DNA from: Malachius bipustulatus
Taxonomy: Eukaryota; Arthropoda; Insecta; Coleoptera; Melyridae
Direction: 5' to 3'
Length of the DNA stretch: 64,000 nucleotides
Assembly: GCA_910589415.1 (NCBI GenBank)
Contig: OU342639.1
Span: 12,222,268 to 12,286,267, forward strand
Positions 27,301 through 37,333 of the stretch are shown here, piece by piece. A model generated the notes under the pieces. It made no database searches, had not been told where the DNA came from, and worked only from the letters and a program-made list of their open reading frames with translations. Numbering within the stretch: position 1 is the first letter of the stretch; the number at the start of each line of letters is the position of its first letter. Position numbers and translations under genes: made by a program.

Positions 27301-30300
27301 TGTCGCATTAGGCCGAGATCGAGAGCCTCAGATCATTCTAGAGGTATTCTGGAAACATAACTGTCACTTCATGTCAACTGTCTAGAACAGCTGATGCTGA
27401 AGAATACTTCTGAAATATGGCACGCTCCATGTGACCACATTCAAGGGAAAAGGAAAAGAAGAACGACTGTACATACAGCTGATTTCCATTACTTCAGATT
27501 CAACTTCAGTTCTTATCTAGAATAATTCGTCCATGTTCTATTATAACAATGTCATGATTCTTTTTTTTGCCAGGACATTTTGGGCTCACTCTTTATACAG
27601 TGTGACCCATTTGTTCTTGAAACACCCTGTAGAATCTTAATTTATGGTGCGATTTTAAAGAAATTTCTTTTAAATCATAGAGCTTGATAAACTATATTTT
27701 GGGAGTAAAAAGCGTCTCATTCCTACAAAATCCAGGGCCTACTAGATCAGTGTTTACTTGTAAAATCTCAAAAATTCATATTAGCGATTTTTTTAGAAAA
27801 AAACTGGGCACGCCACGGGATTCACCAGCCCTCAAAACGGTACTGTACTAAATTTTATTGAAAATGTCAGAGTAAAAAGGATTTTGTAGTTATTTTAGAA
27901 ATTCATAATAATACTCCGAATTTTCATAAATTAATTTGAAAAAGGTCAAAAGCTATCATAAGTAAAAATTAAAAAAAGTAAAAAAAAGTAAAAAAAATTA
28001 AAAAAATAAAAGAAAATAAAAAAAATAAATAAATAAAAAATTATAATTAAAAAATTAAAGTACCTACATTATCACCAACTAGACGTACAATTTCTATTTT
28101 GTCTCTCTTGACCTTTTCGAATAAATTAATGAAAATTCGGAGTTCTATTATGAATTTCTAAAATAACTGCAAGATCCTTTTTACTTTGACATTTTCAATA
28201 AAATTTAATACAGTACCGTTTTGAGGGCTGGTGAATCCAGTAGCGTGCACAGTTTTTTTCTAAAAAAATCGCCAATATGAATTTTTGAGATTTTACAAGT
28301 AAACACTGATCTAGTAGGCCCTGGATATTGTAGGAATGAGACGCTTTTTGCTCCCAAAATATAGTTTATCAAGCTCTATGATTTAAAAGAAATTTCTTTA
28401 AAATCGCACCATAAATGAAGATTCTACAGGGTGTTTCAAGAACAAATGGGTCACACTGTATATTAAGTCAAGGAATGTATCCATGGTGTGCCCATTTATT
28501 TACGGGACAGCCTGTATACAGTGACTGCCAAAAAGTCGGAATCAACTGGGAATTATTTCATTTTTTGATTTGAAAAGAAATACGCCGATAGTTTGTGCTT
28601 CCCTAAAAACTTTTTAACCTCAGATAAACAGAGTATTTTTTATTTCGCTGGAAACAATTCCTAAAAACGCCGTTTTCTAGGCATAGGTATAAGTGAAGAT
28701 CACTCAGTGTCTGCCAAAAAGTTTGGGCACTATATGAGAAAAATATTTATTTTTGGTTTGTAAAAAAACCATGTGAACAGAAAAAATTCTGCTTGTTTGA
28801 AAACTTCTTTTGTCCCTGTCAGATATACGTAGAGTGTTTTTACTTAGTGAGAAAAAGTACCTTTTTGGAATCTTGAAAATAATTGAAGTGCAGTTTTTTG
28901 AATTTTCTAATTTTTTTTTATATATTTTTGTACGGCATGTCAATTTCATCTTACCTGATAATCTCAGAGCAACAAAACTAACAATTTTTGTGTAAATTTG
29001 AAAAAAATTAAAATTAAAATTAGAAAATAAAATTTTGAGGAAATTTTTCAAAATTCAGTATTGAAAATTATTCCCATTTTCTGCCGGCTTTTTGACTGCC
29101 ATTATTAAAAATATACAGTGTGATTTGTTCTTAAATTTTTTTCCATATTAGTAATTAAAGAAGAAGAAAAACCAGTAAGGTATAGTTATATAGTTATATT
29201 GGGTGAATTTTTCAGAGCTACCATTAACAGTTTTTGATATATAAAGGTGAGTTCGGATATTCGCAATTAGGAAGTAACACTAGAGCTTAATTTTTAGAAA
29301 TTTTAGGGATGTAGAATATCCGCACCTGCCAGTGCTAGTCATATAGATTAAGATAAAACCATTGAATTCATTCATGACACATTGTATATATCTAGTACCT
29401 TTATTTTTGTGCTGTGGGGAGGTTCCTAAGACTAATTTTTTATAATCGATTGAATTTTTAACCGCCTGTCAAAAAAGCTGGTTAAAAATTGAGAATTGCG
29501 AGTTGAATTGGATATTTTACAGACAAGACAACCAATTTTTGTTCAACTTTTACAATCAGCATTCAGAGTTTCTCAGTGTCCTTGGTTGACTGCAGCCCAG
29601 CGATTTAATGTTGAAAACTGCATACGTACATTGTCAGAAGTTGGTTAGTATTAGTAATTTTAAATAATTCAGTTCTTAATCTATTTATTTATTTTATTTT
29701 TTTTTAGCTAAAAATAGAGGTATAGCGATACCTCTAGATCTAGAAAGTCAAGTAGCACAAATGTTTAATAAAGCTACAATTTTAACCAGACAGACAAGTA
29801 AATGGTTGCAGGCTTCAAAAACACCAAAAATGGAACGGTCCCAATCACAGGTACGTTTCGTGGAATTCCCTTTTTTTTTCATAATTAATTCCACAATTTT
29901 TAGTTGATGAGGTTGGATAGGAGTATTATCGAAGGATTACAGGATATTGTATCACTTCTACAAGATCAGCTGAAGCCTCTAGTACAGTCTGAATTGTCTT
30001 TATTGGTTGATGTTTTGTACAGGCCGGAGTTGCTTTTCCCTCAGGGAACTGAAGCCAGAAAACGTTGTGAAAGCGGAGGATTTATTAGAAAGTGAGCAAA
30101 AATTATTAATTTTTACTGCCTGTTATATCTTGGGAACTAGGATTCCTAGAATGAGCAATAGTAACCAAAAGAGATTAAAAAAGTCTTATTATAAAAAAAA
30201 AACAAATTAAAAGTCTCACAAAATTCTTTATTCTCTAACACGAAGGTAATTTATAACAATAATCTCCGAACCTAAATAATCTCAGATATTACTTCAACAC

Positions 30301-33300
30301 AACTATTATACTCTTTCACTTCACTTCACTCTGTTTTTTACTCTATATCTTCAGCTTTAATCCACTTCACTTTCAAGCACGGTGTAAGATATATAGGTGA
30401 GTGAACGAAGCACGTATTTCAACAGTAAAGCGCGAGACGAAAACCTGAACCTCAGTGTATGAGAGAGTCTTGCCAGCTGGGCTCTGACCTCTTGCTCTTA
30501 CACATGCAAATTGCCATTATCAGGGTGTCATGCTACTCAATTTTATTTTTTTCTGAAGAAGCGATAAGCAAAAAAGGGTAGAAACTGTGATGTGCCTAAT
30601 TGTAGAAGTTGATGCGATGAAACTATAAGGGGTATTTCATCGAGTGACATTTTAACATTTAAATATTAATAAAATTAGAACATAAGAGCACGCGTTTATC
30701 AGCGAATATGCGTGAATCATTTATGCTAGCGCTTGTGCGCTTGTCCGAGTGAAGAGTACGGCAGAACTAACCATTGCGAGCGAGAGCAACAAAACAAATG
30801 GGTAAAACAGATGTAACGTGACGATATCGGGTCGCACTGGGGAGTCTTGTTCCAACACCTTAGTTATCTTACACCGTGCTTTCAAGTTACAACTGACTCC
30901 CTAGAGTACCGACTGACTCCCTAGAGTACCGACAGCTCTTATTATATTATGTATATGTTGGCCGTGGAGTCTAGAAATGTCTGATAGTTTCACGGAGAGC
31001 TCCAGCAATCTCGAACATGCGTAGAACGCAGAACCATTCTGGTATTTAGTAGAAATGTGTGTTATTCTGGTCTGGCAATGTGTCACTCCTGTCATGTCAC
31101 TGGAAATGTCGCGAAGTTGCTGTCATAATAATAATTATTGTAGAAGGTAAACATAAACAAAAACAAATATGAATTACGAATCCAGAATAATTCGCGAGTG
31201 CTGCTTCGTTATAATATCTTTATGTAATTATAACATTTTTTAATCAATAAAATAATTCATTAGTTGTTTTTATCAAGTAGATTATGATCATTCTTGTATC
31301 GGGACAGATTAACATACACTTCCTTATTTTTTAGATTGATTAAACACACTGAAAAGTTATTAGAAGAGAAGGAAGAAAAGTTATGTGTGAAAGTATTAAG
31401 AACGTTACGGGAAATGATGGCTATAGATGCAGATTACGGAGAAAAGGTACATTTCTCTTTATTTTTAACAGTCACAGTTCACTAACAAGACAAGTTTGCA
31501 GTTTCTTAAACAGACAGCACCTGTTTTAATATGTAAATGTATATATTCGTGTTTCTTTGTATTTTTCTTTGTTATTTATGATTATTGATTTTTCGTTATT
31601 ATAATAATTTTATAATTTTTCATGTGATCATCATTTTCATGTTTGTTATTTATTTTTTCTTCAACATGCTGCTAAGGCTGAGAAAATTGACAAACCACAG
31701 AATGAGTTGGTACAGTATCATCGATAAATGTTAATCCCTTTAAGATTCCTATACCCGTCCCTCTGCCATTGTTATTTATTCATTGTTGTCGCTTCAGTTA
31801 TTTTCCCGTGTTTATATACCTACACAGCTTCATGTACTTTTAATATTCTTGATGTTTCGTTCGCCTTAATTGTTCGTCAGTGTTACACACCAAAGTAATT
31901 GATTAACTTATCCCCTTAAGAAATATGAATAAATAATTTGTACAGGTTGATTTAGAAAACCGTTTGATTTGAATTATGGTAGTACTAGTAGTAGCAGTTC
32001 CTTCTAAATCACCCTGTATTATATAAATGAAATGATAATACTATTAATCATGTATCTATGTAAGTAGATATCGATAACATCTAAAAGCATCTCAGGCTGG
32101 CTTTGCCCTTTATATTAACCAATTTTATGTTCTCTCAATTATTATTGTTTTTAGGGTGACGTATTACGTAATAGCTTGTTGGCTCGTTATTTTGGAAAAT
32201 CTTTCATCCAAAAACACGATACGGTTGAGCTTGGGAGTTATCAGATCGCTTCCGTTACTCACGGACCTGGAGGTTCGCATCTACAACCAGCATCAGATTA
32301 AAGATTGTTAACGATTAATTTTTTTCAGCAAAAGTGTTGAGTAGAGCCGGCAGGACTTTACATGAAGTTCAGACTCATTTAGATAGAGAAGGAGCGTCAG
32401 ATTTAGTCGTTGAATTAGTAATCAATTCGGTTAATTCGCCTTCAATATTTATGGAAGCTGTTGAATTGGGGATAGCGTTACTGGAAGGCGGAAACCCCGT
32501 TATACAAAGAAGCATGTACAATAAATTACTGGGAGGAGATCTAAGTCAAGCGTTTTTCCCTGTACGTTCAATCACGAATCGTTATTTCCAGATGCTAATA
32601 TGTAATATTTATTTTTCTTCAGGTTTTTTATGATAAAATGAAAGGTTCACAACATGAGATTAAGTCGACTGTAACAGTCAATACGTCAGATATAGCTGCG
32701 AAGGCGCATGAAGACAAGCAAGACGGGAAAGATTTAGATAAATTATCGAAGAAACACGGAAATAAAACAAACGGAATATTAATAAGCGATGAATTGAGAG
32801 AGGAATTGAACAGAGCAGCCGAATCGACTTCTCAAGCGTACGCTCATTTGCGTAATTTAGCAGCCGGTGAAGAAGGTCCTGTCGCTTCGACAGCCGGTTC
32901 GGTTTTTGAAGATCTTCTCGCCGAGAAATTAGACAAGCACCGAGAAAAGGAAGAACAGAACGGCTTATCCCATAAAGTATTAATCATGCAACCGATATTG
33001 AGATTTTTACAGCTACTCTGCGAGAATCATAATCCCGCTTTACAAAACTTGCTTAGGAATCAAAATAACAAAACTAACTTCAACTTAGTTTCAGAAACTT
33101 TGATGTTTTTAGATTGTATATGTGGATCTACAACCGGTGGATTAGGACTATTAGGTTTATATATTAATGAAAATAATGTAGCTTTAATTAATCAGACTTT
33201 AGAAACTTTAACGGAATATTGTCAAGGACCTTGCCATGAAAACCAGAATTGTATTGCCACGCATGAATCAAACGGATTAGACATTATAACCGCTCTGATA

Positions 33301-35798
33301 TTGAACGATATCAATCCCTTAGGGAAGACGAGGATGGATCTAGTTTTAGAATTGAAGAATAACGCCTCTAAACTATTATTAGCTATAATGGAGAGTCGGA
33401 ATGATAGCGAAAATGCTGAACGAATATTATACAACATGAATCCTAAACAATTAGTTGATGTCGCTTGTCGAGCTTTCCATCAAGAAACGACCGATGATGA
33501 TGATTTAAACGATGACAGCATAGACGACGCGGTATCTCCTAGAGAAGTCGGTCATAACATTTACATCCTCTGTCATCAATTGGCTCAACATAATAAAGAA
33601 ATGGCGGCTTTGCTGAAACCATCCGAGTTCGCTTCCGACCCAAAAATCAACAAAGCTCTGACTCATTATGCAACCCACACCGCTCAAATTGAAATCGTTC
33701 GACAGGACAGAACTCTGGAACAAATAGTATTCCCGATACCTGAGATTTGCGAGTACATAACCACCGATACTAAAATTAAAGTATTAAACACTGCTGAGAG
33801 GGATGATCAGGGTTCGAAAGTTACTGATTTCTTCGAAAGAACTGATGCTATGTTTAATGAAATGAAATGGCAGAAGAAACTTCGAGGTAAATTATTAGTA
33901 ATTATTTTAATTTAATCGAATCCCACTTCTCATGTAAAATATCATTGTAATTATTTCAGCGCAAGCACCATTATTCTGGGTGAGCAGTTACATGTCCTTG
34001 TGGAGTAACATCCTGTTTAATTGTGCTGTTTTAATCAATTTAATTGTGGCGTTCTTCTATCCGTTTGATGATGTATTACCAAGTAAGCCCCTTTAAGGGA
34101 ACCCCCCCTCCATGTAGCAAGCACACTAATCCCTTACCTTTCCAGAAATCAGTTCAAGTATATCTGTCCTTATATGGGTAGCGATGCTAGTGTCTACTGC
34201 TATTGTCATAACCTTGCCTCGAGAAACCGGTATTCGGACATTGGTCGCGTCGACTATTCTCAGACTGATATTTTCTCTAGGCACCGAGCCGACTTTGTGG
34301 TTACTCGGCACGCTCACGATCTTGCTTAAAGGCATCCATCTCGTCAGTATTATGGGGAATCATGGGACTTTAACCAAGACCTATCAGCAGATACTTACAG
34401 ATGCTGAGCTGTTGTATCATCTGGCTTATTTGGTGTTCTGCATGTTGGGACTTGTGATGCATCCGTTTTTCTATTCGATGTTGGTAAGTCGATTGATTTT
34501 TTTTTTATAAATTAGGGGTAGTAATGGTTTTTTTTAAATCTTGTTCTAGTTGTTTGATGTAGTGTATCGAGAGGAAACTTTATTAAACGTTATAAGATCA
34601 GTAACTAGAAATGGACGTTCCATTATTTTAACAGCGATATTGGCTTTAATATTGGTTTATATGTTCTCGATTATTGGCTACATGTTCTTCAAGGATGATT
34701 TTATTGTCAGTGTGAAGAAGAAAGGAGGTGAGTTGATTGTTTCTCACTTTTAGTAGCCTTCAACTACAATTTTCCTTATCTCACACAGAGATAATTTTTG
34801 CTCTTAATAAATAATTAAACAATCTGTACACTATTTATAGCATTCCAGAATGTTCGATCATCTACTAATAATTATTATTAATTGACAATTTTCAGAGGGT
34901 GAAACTTGTGAAACTATATCAGATCTGACAGGGAATAAATATAAAGATGATGAAGACAACGAGCAGTATTGCAGATTAATCGATGATGGTGAAGAAAAGA
35001 AAGAAAGAGCCTGTGATTCATTAATTATGTGTATTGTAACCACTTTAAATCAGGGTCTAAGAAATGGTGGAGGGATTGGCGATGTCCTAAGAGCACCCAG
35101 TAGTGAGGTATGGTTTAATTTTTCTAATAAATTGTACAATTTCGATAAACCGAAATTAATTCCAGGAGGCATTATTTGTCGCACGAGTAGTCTATGACCT
35201 GCTGTTTTATTTCATTGTGATTGTCATAGTACTTAATCTTATTTTTGGTGTAATTATTGATACTTTTGCCGATCTGAGATCGGAAAAACAACAAAAGGAG
35301 TTAATATTGAAGAATACCTGTTTCATTTGCGGTAAGGAATTACTGTGTGAAGCGCTACGGCACTATTGAATAATTTTTTAATTACTTGCAGGTTTGAACC
35401 GGTCAGCTTTCGATAATAAAACTGTAAGTTTTGAGGAGCATATCAAATGCGAGCACAACATGTGGCATTACTTGTATTTCATTGTTTTGATTAAAGTGAA
35501 AGATCCGACAGAGTTTACAGGACCGGAGAGTTACGTTTATGAGATGGTGAAATCGTCCAACTTAGATTGGTTCCCTCGTTTGAGGGCGACTTCTCTAGCT
35601 GCCGTTGAGGGCGACGGGGAACAGATCGAGTTCAAGTCCTTGCAAGCTCAGCTCGAGAACACACAAGTGCTCGTCCAGAATCTGTCACAGCAGTTGATGG
35701 AATTGAAAGAGCAAATGGCGGAGCAGAGGAAACAGAAACATAGGATCGGGTTGCTGAACTCGGCTTCCGGTTATTTGCAGAGTAATAATGTACCTTGA
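15360..35798 (+). CDS. Itpr: Inositol 1,4,5-trisphosphate receptor
   Basis: Tetrameric ER calcium-release channel gated by IP3 and calcium. Exons: 15360-15454, 15512-15582, 16418-16533, 17547-17913, 18057-18762, 18819-18984, 20201-20347, 21273-22024, 22078-22228, 22281-22428, 23311-23328, 23453-23631, 23692-24024, 24083-24410, 25459-25682, 25741-25941, 25993-26217, 26332-26616, 29523-29643, 29708-29850, 29904-30091, 31335-31446, 32155-32272, 32329-32561, 32623-33886, 33960-34082, 34146-34483, 34550-34727, 34896-35107, 35166-35331, 35392-35798. The 18-nt exon is optional. They splice in frame to 2704 residues (family about 2700-2850). The start [13 protein letters not shown] aligns with the vertebrate N-terminus. 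Seen: MIR/suppressor domain, IP3-binding core ([22 protein letters not shown]), RIH regions, six membrane segments, pore filter NGGGIGD, C-terminal Zn-finger-like CFIC with two downstream His, and a terminal coiled coil ending NNVP. No breaks; complete and probably functional. Two more in-frame exon candidates (26949-27053, 31677-31709) are listed separately. Confidence 0.97.
17547..20347 (+). other. Itpr: Itpr exons encoding the IP3-binding core
   Basis: Four exons (17547-17913, 18057-18762, 18819-18984, 20201-20347) encode the beta-trefoil and armadillo-like halves of the ligand pocket. Residues known in mouse IP3R1 to contact IP3 are all present: R-T-T-G-R in FLRTTGRTS, the basic face R/K/R in [11 protein letters not shown], and Y-R-K in QQDYRKNQ. 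Ligand binding is therefore expected to be intact. Confidence 0.93.
19513..19743. mobile_element. Degenerate foldback element in an Itpr intron
   Basis: The segment GACATTTGAAAAG...TTTTCAAAGCCGACT is mirrored by AAGTCGGCTTTGAAAATTC...CAGATGTC. Inner blocks (TTCTTATCGC and TGTCGTTC on the left; GAACGACAG and GGCCATAAGAA on the right) are also inverted. About 231 bp, almost fully palindromic but diverged, no ORF. Confidence 0.6.
23311..23328 (+). CDS. Itpr: Itpr 18-nt microexon (candidate cassette)
   Basis: The acceptor is AATATTTTAG and the donor is GTAAGC. It encodes SATYED-like residues; both flanking introns are phase 1, so inclusion or skipping keeps the frame (GAT T joins CG GAA either way). 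It lies between the exon ending GDID and the exon starting [12 protein letters not shown], in a region that is divergent and variably spliced in the family. Confidence 0.6.
24994..25219. mobile_element. Short foldback element in Itpr intron, CAGGGTG ends
   Basis: Left end CAGGGTGTATTACC and right end ATCACCCTG. Inside, TTTTGATGAGCCACTATGTA and TTTGGTGGAAAATT on the left are mirrored by TTTTACACCAAAATAAATAG and TTTTTCATTAAAAC on the right. No ORF. Same end type as the long foldbacks at 27.6, 43.7, 48.3 and 56.9 kb. The left flank is TG rather than TA. Confidence 0.6.
26949..27053 (+). CDS. Itpr: Itpr 105-nt cassette exon candidate
   Basis: The acceptor TTTTGTAATAG and strong donor GTAAGT bound 105 nt (35 codons) that are open in phase 0, the phase of both neighbours (exon ending STTVQ and exon starting TRQPIFVQ). 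The peptide is hydrophilic and protein-like ([18 protein letters not shown]...). It has no counterpart in the mammalian receptors I can compare. Inclusion would insert 35 residues in the modulatory region. Confidence 0.65.
27598..28458. mobile_element. Long foldback (861 bp) in an Itpr intron
   Basis: Arms of about 370 bp each are inverted copies of one another, separated by an A-rich loop (about 27960-28080). Ends are CAGTGTGACCC and GGGTCACACTG, with TA on both sides. Matching inner blocks include TTGTTCTTGAAACACCCTGT with its complement near 28433, and GAGGGCTGGTGAATCC with its complement near 27820. No transposase. The hairpin would be transcribed with Itpr. Confidence 0.9.
28519..29100. 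mobile_element. Tc1/mariner-type inverted-repeat remnant in an Itpr intron
   Basis: TA is followed by CAGTGACTGCCAAAAAGTCG (28519). A related end CAGTGTCTGCCAAAAAGT recurs at 28705, and the inverse TTTTTGACTGCCA ends near 29100. CAGTG..TGCCAAAAAGT ends at TA are typical of Tc1-like elements. The open frames inside have no transposase motif. Possibly one element nested in another. Confidence 0.55.
30378..30878. mobile_element. 501-bp DNA element with 14-bp inverted ends and 8-bp target duplication
   Basis: The left end CACGGTGTAAGATA and right end TATCTTACACCGTG are perfect inverted repeats. They are flanked by perfect duplications CTTTCAAG (30370-30377 and 30879-30886). An 8-bp duplication suits hAT or P-type elements; the CACGG end is not a canonical hAT end, so I leave the superfamily open. 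It lies in an Itpr intron and has no ORF. Confidence 0.85.
31677..31709 (+). CDS. Itpr: Itpr 33-nt microexon candidate at the SII splice position
   Basis: The acceptor is CTGCTAAG and the donor is GTACAG. It encodes [11 protein letters not shown] in phase 0, between the exon ending DADYGEK and the exon starting GDVLRN. This is exactly where vertebrate IP3R1 has its SII alternative insert (after GYGEK). The acceptor is an AAG with a modest pyrimidine tract, so support is moderate. Confidence 0.6.
31943..32016. mobile_element. 74-bp MITE with CAGGKTGATTT ends
   Basis: Ends CAGGTTGATTTAGAA and TTCTAAATCACCCTG are inverted with one mismatch, and TA lies on each side. It sits in an Itpr intron and has the same end type as 5880-5937. 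Confidence 0.6.
33960..35798 (+). other. Itpr: Itpr channel domain and C-terminal tail exons
   Basis: Six exons encode the membrane segments (S1 near [18 protein letters not shown]5 near [21 protein letters not shown]6 near [21 protein letters not shown]) and the selectivity filter NGGGIGD between S5 and S6. Two cysteines in the luminal loop (ETCET and QYCRL) and the linker CFICG...[11 protein letters not shown] are present as in the family. The end [10 protein letters not shown] matches the conserved tail. Confidence 0.92.
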
Positions 35799-37000
35799 AT
35801 TGTGTATTCATTGTTTGATTTGTGATTATAAATTCTCGGTGGTGTTACTGGGTAATCGAGAGTTTCGATGTATGTATTTTGATTTTATTAATAGATTTTA
35901 ATGATGTTATTGTATTAGAAACGACTAGTTTTTTTTTGAACTCGTTTCTTCATAGTCTGAAAGAGTAATAATAATGTTCTATCAGTGGAAAACTTTTATT
36001 ATTGAAATATATATGAAATTTTCTTGTTGCATCTCAATTTAATAATTATTCTTGTTGATGATCGTACTAGTCGAGAGCGGAGTTGCTCAAAAGTGTAATA
36101 TTTAGGGAAAATGCAATGCACTTTTATTATTAACGTTTAATAAATTTTAAATGCAATTAAAATTGATGTACCTTTCTTTTCTTTTAATTCTAAGCTCAGT
36201 TATAATGCTCAAGATTAGATAATTAATAGTTATTCTGTACACAACAAACTTCTGAATGATCTTTAAAATTGAAGATTTGTGTTGTGGCTGTAAGGTTGTA
36301 AGTAATTGCTGTTTCTTGGTGAATTGGAGAAATATACTGTATTTTCATGAACTGTGTACAAATTTGATCGAAATATAATGCGTAACTTGTTTATTAAATG
36401 TTATACTAATTGATTTTTTTTTATTCAACATTCTCATAAAATCCTCATGTTCCTTATTGAGAATCAAGGTTTCTGATAAGGCAAACTTATATGTACATAT
36501 ATACATACTATTTAATAACTTTCATTAACAAAGGATATCGAGAGAGACAGTTATGTATTTTTTTTAATATTAAAACAACAATTCAGGATTTTTATTTGGT
36601 TGAATGTTGAATTAAACCAAAGTATTATTTTTACCTACATTTTTTTATACAAAATAAAGAATTACAAAACCAACGTTACTCAACTATTTTTCCATGTTTT
36701 ATTACATAAAATGAAATATTACAACTTTAATCAATTAACTACCTTACATCAAAGGAATATGGAGGGGACGATTATGCTCCCCACGCGACTAGGCCTTCAA
36801 TGTCCTTTTAACCAATTCCACTGGCCACCACCAGCACCCTAAAATCGATCGTATATTATTACATCACATTTTTAATAAAAATTGGAAAATTAATCTGAAA
36901 AATAAGTGCGGGCCGAGTCGGGAGATTAATGCAGCCAAAGGAAATATAATATCAAAGTTTTTAGTTGAAGATTGCATAGTATGGCCAGAAGAAAGATAGC
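35799..37000. other. Itpr 3' UTR and region between convergent genes
   Basis: This is AT-rich noncoding sequence after the Itpr stop. A canonical AATAAA at 36139-36144 is a plausible polyadenylation signal. The right part should hold the 3' UTR of PHF5A, read on the minus strand. The short frames (e.g. 36600-36842) lack protein-like character. Confidence 0.5.
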
Positions 37001-37333
37001 TCAACGTCTCTTGAAACCGTACTTCTTTCTTTCATAAAACAAGTCTGTCTTGGAGCTGCCCAGATTGACGATCTTGGGACAACCGTCCCTGTCCTTCTCC
37101 ATGATGGTGCACTCCTTGCAGTAGTAAGCGTCCGACACCCCCGGACCGCCGCATATCACGCACCGTCCCTGGTAAGAGCCGTAATTGCACTCGTCACATA
37201 TGCGGACCAGGGTGCACGGCCTGACGTACGAGTCGCAAATGACGCACTTTCCGTCGCATTTCTCGCACAGTCGTCCGATGGCGACGCCGGGTTGCTTGCG
37301 GCAGAAAATCAAGTCGGGATGATGCTTCGCCAT
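37001..37333 (-). CDS. Phf5a: PHD finger-like domain-containing protein 5A (SF3b subunit)
   Basis: A 110-residue component of the U2 snRNP SF3b complex (yeast Rds3), which helps bind the branch-point adenosine; nuclear. The full family length is present as one uninterrupted exon, starting [14 protein letters not shown] and ending [11 protein letters not shown]. The CxxC knuckles that hold three zinc ions are intact: [21 protein letters not shown] and YCKEC. The sequence is nearly identical to animal orthologues, as expected for this gene. It is convergent with Itpr. The lack of introns could mean a native single-exon gene or a retrocopy, but there is no decay and no poly(A) tract directly after the stop. 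Confidence 0.97.
   Translation of the reverse strand: MAKHHPDLIFCRKQPGVAIGRLCEKCDGKCVICDSYVRPCTLVRICDECNYGSYQGRCVICGGPGVSDAYYCKECTIMEKDRDGCPKIVNLGSSKTDLFYERKKYGFKRR

Noticed and set aside
28704..29051. 115-codon minus-strand frame in an Itpr intron
   Set aside because: It overlaps a Tc1-type inverted-repeat remnant and lacks the D,D34D/E transposase motif.
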